64,000 nt of DNA from Candidatus Merdivicinus excrementipullorum (GCA_018716725.1 DVJP01000010.1:22429-86428), one strand, 5' to 3'. Positions 18,263 through 27,691 are shown, numbered from the stretch's first letter. Program-made: numbers and translations. Notes: a model not told the origin generated them from the letters alone.

Positions 18263-19093
18263 GTGGATGGCATGATAACCGAGATCCAGCGGGGCAGCCT
18301 TCATGACGGGCCGGGAATCCGAACCGTTGTGTTTTTGAAAGGCTGCAACCTTCGCTGCGCCTGGTGCCACAATCCGGAAACGATTTATCCGGACGAGGAG
18401 ACTTTGGTTTCTCCGGATAAATGCATTGGATGCGGCCAGTGTGAACAAGGCTGCTTTTCTGGAGCCCGGACAAAATGCGGGAGCCGGATGACATCCGAGG
18501 AGATTTTGCAGGTAATTTTAGAGGACCGGCCGTATTATGGCCCGGATGGGGGCGTTACCATTTCGGGGGGAGAACCGGTTTTGCAAAGCGATTTTGCGGT
18601 GGAACTGCTGGAGGGCTGCCGCCGGCACCATATTCATACGGCCATTGAAACCAATCTCAGCCTGCCGGAACCCCTTGTGCGGAAGGTTTGCGGGCTGTGC
18701 GGCCTGATTATGTGCGATTTAAAAGCCATGGACGAGGGCGTGCACCGGAAATTTACCGGGGCCGGCAACCGGCAAATCCTTTCTAATCTGAAGAGCGTCA
18801 GCCAGCTTGGCATCCCCATGCTGGTGAGGACGCCGGTAGTTTCAGGCATCAATGACAGCCTGGAAGAAATTTCCGCCATAGCGGAATTTTTGTCATCGCT
18901 TTCCAATGTGCAGTACTATGAACTGCTTACATACCATCCTTTGGGGTTATCTAAGCCTGTTTCGGAGCACTTTCAGCCCCAAGCCTTTGAAAAGCCTTCC
19001 AAAGAAAAAATGAGGGCGCTGGCAGCCGCAGCCGCAAGTTTCCATATCCCGGTGAGAATTGATAACGTTGTTTTTCAGGAGGCGTCAACATGA
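18263..19093 (+). CDS. glycyl radical enzyme activase (radical SAM)
   Basis: This 276-residue protein carries the radical-SAM cluster motif C-N-L-R-C-A-W-C near 37 and G-G-E-P near 98. Its ferredoxin-like insert has a single C-I-G-C-G-Q-C-E-Q-G-C cluster, whereas many activases of this class carry two. It installs the glycyl radical on its partner using S-adenosylmethionine. I place the start at GTG 18263, six bases after GAGG; ATG 18272 is possible. The stop overlaps the radical enzyme start by ATGA, so the two are translated together. Confidence 0.9.
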   Translation: MDGMITEIQRGSLHDGPGIRTVVFLKGCNLRCAWCHNPETIYPDEETLVSPDKCIGCGQCEQGCFSGARTKCGSRMTSEEILQVILEDRPYYGPDGGVTISGGEPVLQSDFAVELLEGCRRHHIHTAIETNLSLPEPLVRKVCGLCGLIMCDLKAMDEGVHRKFTGAGNRQILSNLKSVSQLGIPMLVRTPVVSGINDSLEEISAIAEFLSSLSNVQYYELLTYHPLGLSKPVSEHFQPQAFEKPSKEKMRALAAAAASFHIPVRIDNVVFQEAST

Positions 19094-21243
19094 AACCCAT
19101 CACTTATCAGGAACGCATTCAGTTACTGCGCGAAAAAAAGATCCAGCACACCCTGGAAAAAACCAAAAAGGAAGGGTATATGGATGGGGATGACTACGGC
19201 ACGGTCCCTCTGCCGGAGGATTACCATTTTAATCCGCCCTATGCGCCGGGACGGGATTACCTGTTGGGCGCTATGGACAACGCCCGGGCCTTTGTGGCGT
19301 TTTTAAAAAACCATCCGCTCTATGTGGACCCCCTGGAAATCCTGGCGGGGCGCTGGGCGGATATGCTGCCCCACTACCGCCGGGCGGACCGGGCTTATCA
19401 GGCCAATTTCCCTTATGAGGAATTAAAAGACGGCCAGGAATTTTATAACATCAACACCGGAATTGGGGCGGATGCCCACTGTGCCTGCGATTACCATATC
19501 GGGCTTCAGCTGGGGTTTGGCGGAATGTTGGAAAAAATCCGGAAATACCGGGAAGAACACGGCCCGGAAAAGCGGGAATTTTATGATGCGGAAGAAATGG
19601 TGGTTCTCGCTATCCAGGATTTTATAAAGCGGCACATTGACCTTGCGGAAACGCTTTTCCAAAAGGAAGAGGACCCGGAGCTGCGCCGCACCCTCTCGCT
19701 TATGATCCAAACCAACCGCAGGATCCTGTCCCATAAGCCTGAAACCTTTCTGGAAGCCTGCCAGTGGATTGCCTGGTTTAACACCTGCTCCCGGATGTAC
19801 GACCGCGACGGGGCCGGCTGCTGTCTGGACGACATCCTTTATCCCTATTATCAGGCGGATTTGGATGCCGGACGCATTACTAAGGAAGACGCCTTATTTA
19901 TTTTAGCAAACCTTTTGCTGAACGATACCCATTATTATCAGCTTTCCGGAGCGGATGAAAATGATAACGACCTTACAAACCCTCTGTCCTATTTGATTTT
20001 GGATGCGGCCCATGCTTTGAATGTTTCCGCCAATCTGACGGTCCGCGTCCATGACCATATTGACCCGGCGTTTATGAAAAAGGCGGTCTGGTGCCTTTTC
20101 CACGACCGGAACGGCTGGCCGCGCTTTTCCGGGGACCGGGGCCTGATGAACTATATGAAAAACGAGGGCGTTTCCAAGGCGGATGCAAGGAGCCGGATTG
20201 CCGTTGGATGCAACTGGATGGCTGTGCCTGGTCTGGAATATCCCCTTAACGACTGCATCAAAATCAATGTGGCCCGGGTTTTTGAGGCCGCCATGCAGGA
20301 AATGGAGCAGGAGGGGGATTGTTCCGTAAACCGGCTGTTCTCGCTCTTTGAGTCCCATCTGGATCGGGCTATTGACATTACGGCCCGGGGAGTCCAGCAT
20401 CACTTAAACCATCAGCATGAAGTGATGCCGGAATTGGTGATGAACCTGATGATGCAGAACACCTTGGAGCGGGGCGAGGACATTTCCGTTTGCGCCAAGT
20501 ACCTGACTATGGGCGTAGACGGCGTGGGGTTAGGTACCGTTGCGGACTCCTTTGCCGCTTTGGAACAGCGCGTCGAAACGGATAAAATTTTGGGATGGAA
20601 CGAGATGTTCGATGCCCTGCGTTCCGATTATGCCGGGGCCGCCGGGGAACGGATACGGCTGATGCTGAAATCTTCACCCCGCTATTGCCAGGGAAATTCC
20701 CGGGGCGATTTTTGGGCGCAGAAGATCAGCGCGTTATTTGCGAAAAAAGTTCACGAATACCCCATGCCCGGCCGCAGCCAGCTGGTTCCCGGCTGGTTTT
20801 CCTGGTCAAGCACCATTGCCTTTGGAAAAGCAGTGGGCGCCACGCCGGATGGGCGCCATGCTCACGCCCCGGTAACCCATGGGGCAAACCCCAATCCCGG
20901 GTTCCGGAAAGATGGGGCGGCAACGGCTATGGCAACCGGTATCGCAAAGATACAGACTGCCTACGGCAACACCTGCCCGCTGCAGCTGGAGATGGACCCC
21001 AAAATTTCCGCAGATGACGGCGGGCTGGAAAATGTGGAACGCCTTTTGTGCACCCATATTGAAATGGGAGGCACGCTGATCAATATCAATATCCTGGACC
21101 GGGATAAATTGATGGCCGCCCATAAGGATCCCATGCTTTATCCTGATCTGGTTGTGCGCGTCACCGGGTTTACGGCATATTTTGCCACCTTGTCCCCCGA
21201 ATTCCGGCAGCTAGTCGTGGACCGTTTTGTAGACGGCTTTTAA
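19090..21243 (+). CDS. glycyl radical enzyme of unassigned substrate (PFL-like superfamily)
   Basis: This 717-residue enzyme has the glycyl-radical loop R-V-T-G-F near the C-terminus, with Gly693 as radical site. The thiyl Cys is Cys374 in A-V-G-C-N-W-M-A. Diol dehydratases and choline or isethionate lyases of this superfamily typically read G-C-V/I-E; here the Glu two residues after Cys is replaced (N-W). The pyruvate formate-lyase Cys pair is also absent. The substrate pocket therefore differs from the familiar classes. It lies in a GH130/ABC sugar operon, so a carbohydrate or polyol substrate is inferred. It needs its activase and anaerobic conditions. Confidence 0.85.
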   Translation: MKPITYQERIQLLREKKIQHTLEKTKKEGYMDGDDYGTVPLPEDYHFNPPYAPGRDYLLGAMDNARAFVAFLKNHPLYVDPLEILAGRWADMLPHYRRADRAYQANFPYEELKDGQEFYNINTGIGADAHCACDYHIGLQLGFGGMLEKIRKYREEHGPEKREFYDAEEMVVLAIQDFIKRHIDLAETLFQKEEDPELRRTLSLMIQTNRRILSHKPETFLEACQWIAWFNTCSRMYDRDGAGCCLDDILYPYYQADLDAGRITKEDALFILANLLLNDTHYYQLSGADENDNDLTNPLSYLILDAAHALNVSANLTVRVHDHIDPAFMKKAVWCLFHDRNGWPRFSGDRGLMNYMKNEGVSKADARSRIAVGCNWMAVPGLEYPLNDCIKINVARVFEAAMQEMEQEGDCSVNRLFSLFESHLDRAIDITARGVQHHLNHQHEVMPELVMNLMMQNTLERGEDISVCAKYLTMGVDGVGLGTVADSFAALEQRVETDKILGWNEMFDALRSDYAGAAGERIRLMLKSSPRYCQGNSRGDFWAQKISALFAKKVHEYPMPGRSQLVPGWFSWSSTIAFGKAVGATPDGRHAHAPVTHGANPNPGFRKDGAATAMATGIAKIQTAYGNTCPLQLEMDPKISADDGGLENVERLLCTHIEMGGTLININILDRDKLMAAHKDPMLYPDLVVRVTGFTAYFATLSPEFRQLVVDRFVDGF

Positions 21244-21252
21244 CAGACGCAG

Positions 21253-21287
21253 AAAAACCCGGTACGGCTTAAATGTACCGGGTTTTT
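21253..21287. terminator. bidirectional terminator between convergent operons
   Basis: AAAAACCCGGTAC (21253-21265) and GTACCGGGTTTTT (21275-21287) are perfectly complementary with a nine-base loop. The A-run and T-run make it work on both strands, ending the radical-enzyme operon on plus and serving the gene ending at 21313 on minus. Confidence 0.9.
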
Positions 21288-21312
21288 GCCGCTTTAGAGC
21301 ATGGCGGACCGC

Positions 21313-22371
21313 TTATTTTTCCTCTTGATAAAAATAAATGCGCTGTTCGCCCTTGGGAGCGTCCCAGCCCTGTGCCACCAGGTATTTGCCTTTCCAGCGG
21401 GTTAGCCCGCCCCATGCCAAACAGCCGCCCTGGCCTAATTCCAGCTGCTGAAAGGGGGCGTCTTTCTGGTAATGCGCTTGGCCCGCATGGAAAACGCCGT
21501 CGTTGTCCCGGTAAAAGAAATCCAGCACCATATCCGGGGAATCCTGTTCCGTGATGCAGCAGGCAACCTCACATATTTCCCCCATTTCTTGGGGAAGGGA
21601 CAAATAATTTTGCTCCCGGAACTCCCAATGCTCCATATCCTCGGAATATCCCACCTGCTGGCGGCCGGCGCAGCCCTCGCTGACAAACATCAGGAATTTC
21701 CCGTGAATTTTCACAGGGCATCCGTTTCCGTCCCTTGGGATCACGGCCCCTTTGCACCAGCCACGGCTGATTTCGTAGGGCAAAACCAGCCCCTTTTTTT
21801 CCCAATGCAGCAAGTCGTTGGAGACTGCCAGCCGCGTAACGCAGCTAACCTCCCAGTTTTCGGGGGTATCGCCCAGTATCCGCTGGCGTTCCTCGCCTTC
21901 CGGCTGCCACACGCTTTGGTAAAACATATAATACCGGCCGTTCCAGAAGTAAACCTTAGGGTCTTCCACGCCGTGGGTTTCCCCGTCCTCCGTTGGATAA
22001 AGAATAGGCGGCCCCGATAAATCTTCCCATCCTTTGCCCTCCTGGTATACCGCTAACCCGATGCGGGAACTCAGCGATTCTTTTTGCGGGGCGGCGCGGT
22101 AAAACAAATATAGCTGATCGTCCTTTACAATTAGGCTGGGATTAAAAATAAAATGGGATTCCCAGCCAATCCCTGTGGGATCTTCAAAAGGACGTTCTTT
22201 TGCAAAAGTCATATCCGGGAGAATTTGAAACGGTCCAACCCGCCATGGGGCCGGATTCTCTCCGTAATCGCGGCAGAATTTTGTTTCGGAAATTCCGCCA
22301 TAATCCCCGGGGGTAATATTTTTGGCGTAATCATACACTTCTTTCATGATTGTGCGGCTCTTTTTTTGCAT
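21313..22371 (-). CDS. GH130-like beta-propeller glycosidase
   Basis: This 352-residue protein shows F-N-P-S-L-I near 72, L-F-Y-R-A near 85, G-V-E-D-P-K-V near 134 with the conserved acid Asp, C-K-G-A-V-I-P-R near 208 and W-D-A-P-K-G at the end. It most resembles the propeller at 25393 in this window, especially the C/T-K-(G/S)-A segment and the E-V-(A/C)-C/V segment, suggesting a shared subgroup. No signal peptide is present. AAAGGAGG precedes ATG 22371 and a good promoter lies at 22397-22425. It is convergent with the radical-enzyme operon and divergent from the next locus. Confidence 0.8.
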   Translation of the reverse strand: MQKKSRTIMKEVYDYAKNITPGDYGGISETKFCRDYGENPAPWRVGPFQILPDMTFAKERPFEDPTGIGWESHFIFNPSLIVKDDQLYLFYRAAPQKESLSSRIGLAVYQEGKGWEDLSGPPILYPTEDGETHGVEDPKVYFWNGRYYMFYQSVWQPEGEERQRILGDTPENWEVSCVTRLAVSNDLLHWEKKGLVLPYEISRGWCKGAVIPRDGNGCPVKIHGKFLMFVSEGCAGRQQVGYSEDMEHWEFREQNYLSLPQEMGEICEVACCITEQDSPDMVLDFFYRDNDGVFHAGQAHYQKDAPFQQLELGQGGCLAWGGLTRWKGKYLVAQGWDAPKGEQRIYFYQEEK

Positions 22372-22396
22372 AATTTTCGACCTCCTTTATGGAGAC

Positions 22397-22425
22397 ATTG
22401 TAGCACAAACAAGAAAATTCGTCAA
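22397..22425 (-). promoter_or_regulatory. sigma-A promoter for GH130-like gene at 21313
   Basis: On the minus strand TTGACG (22425-22420) and TACAAT (22402-22397) have a 17-base spacer. The predicted start is only a few bases before AAAGGAGG, giving a very short leader. Confidence 0.7.
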
Positions 22426-22582
22426 CGATTTTTAAGTTATCAATTTATTTTTTATCTAAAAGTTTCTTGAATAATAGAAATGGAGACATTTTTTGTTTTC
22501 ATTTTTTCTTTGATTCTATGTGTAAATCATACAAAGAATACAATTTTTATTTTGACAATCAAACAATTTAAGCCGAATTACC

Positions 22583-22611
22583 TTGATTTTTGAAATAGAA
22601 TTGATTACAAT
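22583..22611 (+). promoter_or_regulatory. candidate promoter for orphan protein/GH130 operon
   Basis: TTGATT (22583-22588) and TACAAT (22606-22611) are spaced by 17 bases, 136 bases before ATG 22747. The 22372-22746 gap is AT-rich and otherwise holds only the divergent promoter. Confidence 0.45.
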
Positions 22612-22746
22612 TTAAATAACGAAAAAGATTATTTTAAGTTACAAAAACAAAGGAACCTTCCCGCTGAAGAGCAATTAATGTTTAAAGTTTTAAAGTAAGT
22701 GCTGACTGAACCGTTACGTTTCAAATTCATTGTGTGAGGTGTTCAT

Positions 22747-24324
22747 ATGAAAAACATGATCCGCAAAGTCCAGCAAATGCCCAATCTGCCGCAGCCGTAT
22801 TCGATGCGCGATTGGAGAAAAGTCGCGTTAGATTATGACCGGCTGGTGTTCGATTTCCATGCACAGGGCGATTTTCTTCCTCTTCCCTGGATGGATGATT
22901 CCCATATTAATACGGAAAAGGACGTCATCGGCCTCCCTTCTTACATCAATTCCAAAAAGTGCAGGCAAAACGGCCGGCAGGAAGGGATTAATATTATGGC
23001 GGCTGTTTTGGGCGCTTCCGCCTGCGGCGTTGACAAATCCCATCAGAATGGTTTGGATTTTGTGGATATGCTGGAGAATTTCTTCTCGCCCAGAGAAGGG
23101 GAGCAGGTATTTCTCAATACCTTTACCAACCAGAGCGGGCATACCTTTTGGTACGAAACATACCCCAATCTGCTGATGGCCGCCATTTCCCACTTTTATC
23201 ATGTGGACTGGCTGGAAGAAAAGCTGCGCCTGGCTGCGGACCGCTATGTGGCCGCTGTGGAAGCCATGGGCGGAGAAAAGGCGGATTTTTGGCATACGGC
23301 CTTCTCGTTTTCCAAAATGGAAACAACGGATAACGGGGTCTGGTGCGAGCCGGAAGCTGCCGCCGGGTACGCCTTTGTACTGTACAGCGCCTATCGCAAA
23401 TTCGGAAAGGAATCTTACTTGGACGCCTGCAAAAAATCCATGGATTTTTTAGCCCGGTGTGAGAAAAATCCCTATTATGAATTGCTCCTTCCCTACGGCG
23501 TCTATGTTGCCGCCAGATTAAACCGGGAGCACGGATGCCATTATCCCATTGAAAAAATTGCAAACTGGTGCTTTGACGGCGACAGTGACTGCCGGTTTGG
23601 ATGGGGCGTTATTGCAGAGCGCTGGGGAGACTATGACTGCCATGGCTTATGCGGCAGTTTGACCGACTGGGGCCAGCGCTGGGATCTGATAAACGACGCC
23701 AACAGCAGCCGGGAAGTGGATCCCGTAAAGAGCGGGTATGCCTTTGCCGGAAATACTTTTTCCATGGCTGCGGGAATCCTCTCCGCCGTCCGCTATGACC
23801 CGCGCCTTGCCCACGATGCAGGGAAGTGGTTTTTAAATGCGGCCAATGCTTCCCGGCTGTTTTATCAGAACGCGCACGGCCCCAAATCCCAATCCTGCGC
23901 CTTTTTTACGGACGACCCGGATTACTGCATCGCGTATGAGGGGCTGCGGAAATACTGGGACGGCATGAGCCCTTACGCCACAGGCGATCCGATTCGGTAC
24001 AGCTGGGGCAGCATCGATTTGGGGTTATACGGTTCTTCCCACGTGGGAATGTTCGGCGCAGTCTATGGGTCCACCGATGTGGAAGGTATTTTGTGTTTAA
24101 ACTGCGGCGCCGTTGATTTTATTGATTCGGATTGCGGGGAAACCCGTTTGCTCTACAACCCTTACCCGGAAGCCAAAACGGTTCATTTAAACGGGCTGCC
24201 GCAGGGATGCTGGACAGATGCGGTTTCCGGTAAGAAGTTAGGCTGCACGCAGGATGGACAGCTTTCCGTCTCCATTCCGGAGGATGGGGCGGTGCTGGCT
24301 GTATTGGAAAAGGAGAATCCCTGA
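22747..24324 (+). CDS. uncharacterised 525-residue protein, possible alpha/alpha-barrel
   Basis: I recognise no named family. The protein has no signal peptide or membrane segment and is rich in Trp, Tyr and Cys. Helix-forming blocks are separated by conserved-looking acidic and aromatic patches: P-W-M-D-D-S-H near 46, G-V-W-C-E-P-E-A-A near 198, F-G-W-G-V-I-A-E-R-W-G-D near 282, D-W-G-Q-R-W-D near 308. This is the style of (alpha/alpha)6 toroid glycosidases and epimerases; the last 80 residues look like a beta-sandwich tail. It overlaps the following GH130 gene by TGATG, so a role on the same glycoside is likely. It could be a new glycosidase family. Confidence 0.6.
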   Translation: MKNMIRKVQQMPNLPQPYSMRDWRKVALDYDRLVFDFHAQGDFLPLPWMDDSHINTEKDVIGLPSYINSKKCRQNGRQEGINIMAAVLGASACGVDKSHQNGLDFVDMLENFFSPREGEQVFLNTFTNQSGHTFWYETYPNLLMAAISHFYHVDWLEEKLRLAADRYVAAVEAMGGEKADFWHTAFSFSKMETTDNGVWCEPEAAAGYAFVLYSAYRKFGKESYLDACKKSMDFLARCEKNPYYELLLPYGVYVAARLNREHGCHYPIEKIANWCFDGDSDCRFGWGVIAERWGDYDCHGLCGSLTDWGQRWDLINDANSSREVDPVKSGYAFAGNTFSMAAGILSAVRYDPRLAHDAGKWFLNAANASRLFYQNAHGPKSQSCAFFTDDPDYCIAYEGLRKYWDGMSPYATGDPIRYSWGSIDLGLYGSSHVGMFGAVYGSTDVEGILCLNCGAVDFIDSDCGETRLLYNPYPEAKTVHLNGLPQGCWTDAVSGKKLGCTQDGQLSVSIPEDGAVLAVLEKENP

Positions 24325-25409
24325 TGGAAATGAAACGGTTATTTAACGGCGCGCCGCTTTTTCCTTCCGGCGCAGCATGGGAAACCCGCAGCACAGCCAA
24401 TTCCGGCTGCTGCCTGATCCCTCGGGGATCCCCCAGCGAGCCGGCAATTGCGGCGCTGATTGGGGAGGAGCGGCTGAACCAGCCTGATTTGGCCGGCGGC
24501 GTGGTTGTCATGCTTACCAGCGCCGCCGGAGCTTGGCCGCCTTATGAACATGCCACCTTCCGCGGCCTTTGTATTCTGACGCCCCGGATGGAATTTGTTT
24601 GGAAAAAGGACTCCCCTGTGCTGCTCCCAACAGACGGCACGATTGATGAAAAAGGCGTGGAAGACGCGCGGCTGACCTGGGAAAATGGGATCTTTTATGC
24701 CTGGTACTGCGGGTATAACGGGAAAAACGGCCGGGCTTGCCTTGCGGTATCGGAGGATTTGATTCATTGGGAAAAGCACGCCCCATTGCCGGGCAGCATC
24801 AATTGCTGCGATAACAAGGACCATACGGCTTTCCCGGAAAAAGTCGGCGAGTATTATTACCTGCTTCACCGGCCTTGGGGGACGCCGGAGTTTCAGGAAC
24901 ACTATAATATGCCCATCCGGCTGGCAAGGGCCAAATCCCTTTTAGGGCCTTGGGAGGATTTAGGGGTTTTGCTGTCTCCCAGGGAAAACCCGGAACATGC
25001 CCACGATTGGCTGGGGGCCGGCGCGCCGCCTATCTCTTTGGGGGACGGCCGGTTTTTGGAACTCTATCATGCGGCCTGTTATTTGCAGGACGGATACCGG
25101 GTTTACAACTGCGCCGCGGCGATATTGGATTTGAACCGGCTGGATCCGGCCAATCCGGCGACTGCGGTGACCCACCGGCTGGAACCTCTGGCGGTTCCTT
25201 CGCCTCAATTCCCAAATGAATGCAATGAAAAATTGAGATTAGACAACTTTTTCCCCATGGGCGCTTATCGTTACGGCGAGAATTTATATCTTGCGTATGG
25301 CGCGGGGGACAAAGTTTCCTGCGGCGCTGCGTGCAATTTTGCGGAGCTGCTGGAAGAAGTGGAAAAACACCCTGTCTGTGAAAGGAAGCAGCATGATGAA
25401 ATATCCTGA
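24324..25409 (+). CDS. GH130-family glycoside phosphorylase or hydrolase
   Basis: This 361-residue protein has classic GH130 landmarks: G-V-E-D-A-R-L near 111, N-K-D-H-T-A-F-P-E-K-V near 165, L-L-H-R-P-W near 182, W-L-G-A-G-A-P-P-I near 230, F-L-E-L-Y-H-A near 243 and Y-L-A-Y-G-A-G-D near 327. The preserved G-A-G-A/P-P-P loop is typical of catalytically competent members. The start overlaps the stop of the upstream gene (TGATG). The end overlaps the next propeller gene by 17 bases. The sugar specificity is unknown. Confidence 0.85.
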   Translation: MEMKRLFNGAPLFPSGAAWETRSTANSGCCLIPRGSPSEPAIAALIGEERLNQPDLAGGVVVMLTSAAGAWPPYEHATFRGLCILTPRMEFVWKKDSPVLLPTDGTIDEKGVEDARLTWENGIFYAWYCGYNGKNGRACLAVSEDLIHWEKHAPLPGSINCCDNKDHTAFPEKVGEYYYLLHRPWGTPEFQEHYNMPIRLARAKSLLGPWEDLGVLLSPRENPEHAHDWLGAGAPPISLGDGRFLELYHAACYLQDGYRVYNCAAAILDLNRLDPANPATAVTHRLEPLAVPSPQFPNECNEKLRLDNFFPMGAYRYGENLYLAYGAGDKVSCGAACNFAELLEEVEKHPVCERKQHDEIS

Positions 25410-26358
25410 CTGGGCCATCGGCCCTTTTACAAAACCCGTCGCGGAGCCAGTTCTGACCGCATCCCCCGAAGGGTTTGATTCTTGGGCGGTTTATAATCCT
25501 GCCGTTGTTTTTTGGCGGGGAAAATACTGGATGTTCTACCGTGCGGAAAGCCGTCAGGAAGCGGACACTCCCTATATGGGAACTTCCCGCATCGGGCTGG
25601 CAACCAGCATCGACGGCGTTCATTTTGAAAAATATTCCGACCATCCGGTTCTGGACGCCACCCTTCCGCTGGAACTTCCCGGCGGCTGCGAAGACCCTCG
25701 GATTTGCTTTGCCGAGGGGAAATGGCACATGCTGTACAGCGCCTATCATTATCCGGAAAACGTCTACATTTTCCATGCGGTATCCGGCGACTTGATCCAT
25801 TGGGAGAAAAAGGGGAGTCTCTTAAAAAATCCGGACGGAAGCCCTCTTGCCACCAAATCTGCCGCCATTGTCTGCCGGCCCGATGGAACGGCAGCAAAAA
25901 TCAAGGGAAAATACTGGCTTTACACCAATTCCCATTTGGCCTGGTCCGCTGACTTTGTAAACTGGGAAACCAAAGAACTGGACGCGGTAGGGTTTACCGG
26001 TTCTTTGAATGAGGTGTGCGTCGCGCTGACGGACTACAAAACTCCGGGACAGGATCAGATTCTTCTGTTTTTTGCCGGAAACCTGTCCAAAATTCAGAAC
26101 CAGGATTATTTTTATGCCATTGGGGAAGCGCTCTTTTCTCGGGAAGATCCGGAAAAGCTGCTGGATGTCCTTCCATTCCCGGTAATCGAGGCTACACTGC
26201 CCTTTGAAAAAACAGTGGACCGGTTAGCCTGTGTGGAAGAATCCTACAAGGGAACTATTTTTTTGGATTCCGTTTTTCAAAAAGATGGGACCTGGTACGC
26301 TTATTACGGATGCGCGGATCAGTTTGTGGGTTTATCCGTTTGTGAAACAAAAGAATAA
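25393..26358 (+). CDS. GH130-like beta-propeller glycosidase
   Basis: The protein has 321 residues when started at ATG 25393 (AAAGGAAG just upstream); the longer frame has no start signal. Landmarks are Y-N-P-A-V-V near 32, M-F-Y-R-A near 44, G-C-E-D-P-R-I near 96 with the acid Asp, a T-K-S-A-A-I segment near 155, N-E-V-C-V-A near 208 and Y-Y-G-C-A-D near the end. It is shorter than the typical GH130 and groups by eye with the protein at 21313. It is the last gene of the three-gene operon and ends 30 bases before a terminator. Confidence 0.8.
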   Translation: MMKYPDWAIGPFTKPVAEPVLTASPEGFDSWAVYNPAVVFWRGKYWMFYRAESRQEADTPYMGTSRIGLATSIDGVHFEKYSDHPVLDATLPLELPGGCEDPRICFAEGKWHMLYSAYHYPENVYIFHAVSGDLIHWEKKGSLLKNPDGSPLATKSAAIVCRPDGTAAKIKGKYWLYTNSHLAWSADFVNWETKELDAVGFTGSLNEVCVALTDYKTPGQDQILLFFAGNLSKIQNQDYFYAIGEALFSREDPEKLLDVLPFPVIEATLPFEKTVDRLACVEESYKGTIFLDSVFQKDGTWYAYYGCADQFVGLSVCETKE

Positions 26359-26391
26359 AGATCCGGCGCTCTTACAGGTAAGGAAATAAAG

Positions 26392-26440
26392 AAAGGCCTC
26401 TTATGACAGAACGCGCCGTTCTGCCGTAAGAGGCTTTGTT
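26392..26440 (+). terminator. terminator after GH130 operon
   Basis: GCCTCTTA (26396-26403) pairs with TAAGAGGC (26427-26434), with an inner CAGAACG/CGTTCTG hairpin (26407-26423), followed by TTTGTTTGG. The 26441-26619 stretch contains no credible gene. Confidence 0.75.
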
Positions 26441-26619
26441 TGGTTTTGCCTTATTATGTAGAGCTGAACGCAAGATGCCAGAAGCTCAGAACTGCAAAAA
26501 GACCGCCCCTTACGCTTCTCTATCCTGGCCCAATACGGCATTTTCAGCGGGCTGCCGTCTGTTGGAAATATAAATTTGATCTTGGATGTTTCAGATGAGC
26601 GTTTCGGTATCACCGGCGG

Positions 26620-27645
26620 TCATTCCCTTAGCGTATATGGACAGACGCTGCTTCGTTCTACAATGTCTCCATGAGGAACCAAAAGGTGTTCTGGCAGTTT
26701 ATTTTTTCCAGAAATCCTGTCCAGCAAAAGCGCCATGCTTGCTTGAGCCAAGTTTTGGTTGTTGATATGAACTGTTGTCAGTCCCGGCGTCACATATTCC
26801 GAAATCAGCATGTCGTCAATGCTGATTAAAGAAATATCTCTTGGAATATCGAACCCTTTATGCTGAAAGTATCGCATACAGCCGATGGCGATAAGGTCGC
26901 CTGTGCAAAAAATGGCAGAGGGAAGCTTTCCGGTTTGCTCCCAACGCCGGCTGCGCTCATAGGAGATTTTATCACTGTTAGGGGAAGACAGCATCCATTC
27001 CGGATGATACAGGCATCCGCCATCCCGCAGTGCTGATTGAAACCCCCATAAAGTCGTTTCTAGGTATTTTGGACTGTCATATCCTAAATAGCCAATATCA
27101 CGATGCCCATTATCAATCAGATATTTTGTGGCAACATATGCTGCCTGATTATAATCTGTATAGACTGATGGGATATCTGTTTGTAACACATGTGCATCCG
27201 AGATTACAAAAGGAATATCATAGGAGGTCATCGTTTGTTGTACCGGCATAGGCGGATCACCTAAGAAAATTACCCCGCCGGTATCGCGATGTTCAATAAT
27301 CGGAGGCATCACACTTTCGTTATTGGCTGTTAAATCATAAAAGGCATATACCAGGTTATAACCGATTTTGCTGCATTCTGAAACAATTTCGTTGTTAAGT
27401 TCGACATAAAACTGACTGTGCAATTCTCCTTGGTTTTTGTTTAGCAGAACTGTAATATTATCTGATTTGTTGAATAGCAGTCTGCGGGAATTGGGGTTTG
27501 GAACATAATGATTCGCTTGGATAATCTGCCGAACCTTTTCGCGCGTGCTCTCGCTGACACCCGGACGATCGTTTAAAACGATGGATACCGTTGAAGGAGA
27601 AACACCTGCCATTTGCGCAATGGTTTTAATAGTCACTTTAGGCAT
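26620..27645 (-). CDS. LacI-family transcriptional regulator
   Basis: This 341-residue protein has an N-terminal LacI helix-turn-helix (V-T-I-K-T-I-A-Q-M-A-G-V-S-P-S-T-V-S, residues 4-21), a hinge near 50, and a sugar-binding core (N-G-H-R-D-I-G-Y-L-G near 175, A-I-F-C-T-G-D-L-I-A-I-G near 245, S-I-D-D near 275). GGAGG precedes ATG 27645. It is divergent from the dehydratase operon, and paired repeats in the gap (27708-27792) are the likely operators for that operon and for itself. Confidence 0.9.
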   Translation of the reverse strand: MPKVTIKTIAQMAGVSPSTVSIVLNDRPGVSESTREKVRQIIQANHYVPNPNSRRLLFNKSDNITVLLNKNQGELHSQFYVELNNEIVSECSKIGYNLVYAFYDLTANNESVMPPIIEHRDTGGVIFLGDPPMPVQQTMTSYDIPFVISDAHVLQTDIPSVYTDYNQAAYVATKYLIDNGHRDIGYLGYDSPKYLETTLWGFQSALRDGGCLYHPEWMLSSPNSDKISYERSRRWEQTGKLPSAIFCTGDLIAIGCMRYFQHKGFDIPRDISLISIDDMLISEYVTPGLTTVHINNQNLAQASMALLLDRISGKNKLPEHLLVPHGDIVERSSVCPYTLRE

Positions 27646-27691
27646 AAATTTCCTCCTTATTCTTAAGAACGTACTAAAAGCATATATTTTT

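Noticed and set aside
26401..26613. Minus-strand 70-codon frame downstream of lacI
   Set aside because: It overlaps the terminator hairpin at 26392-26440, has no ribosome site and no similarity.
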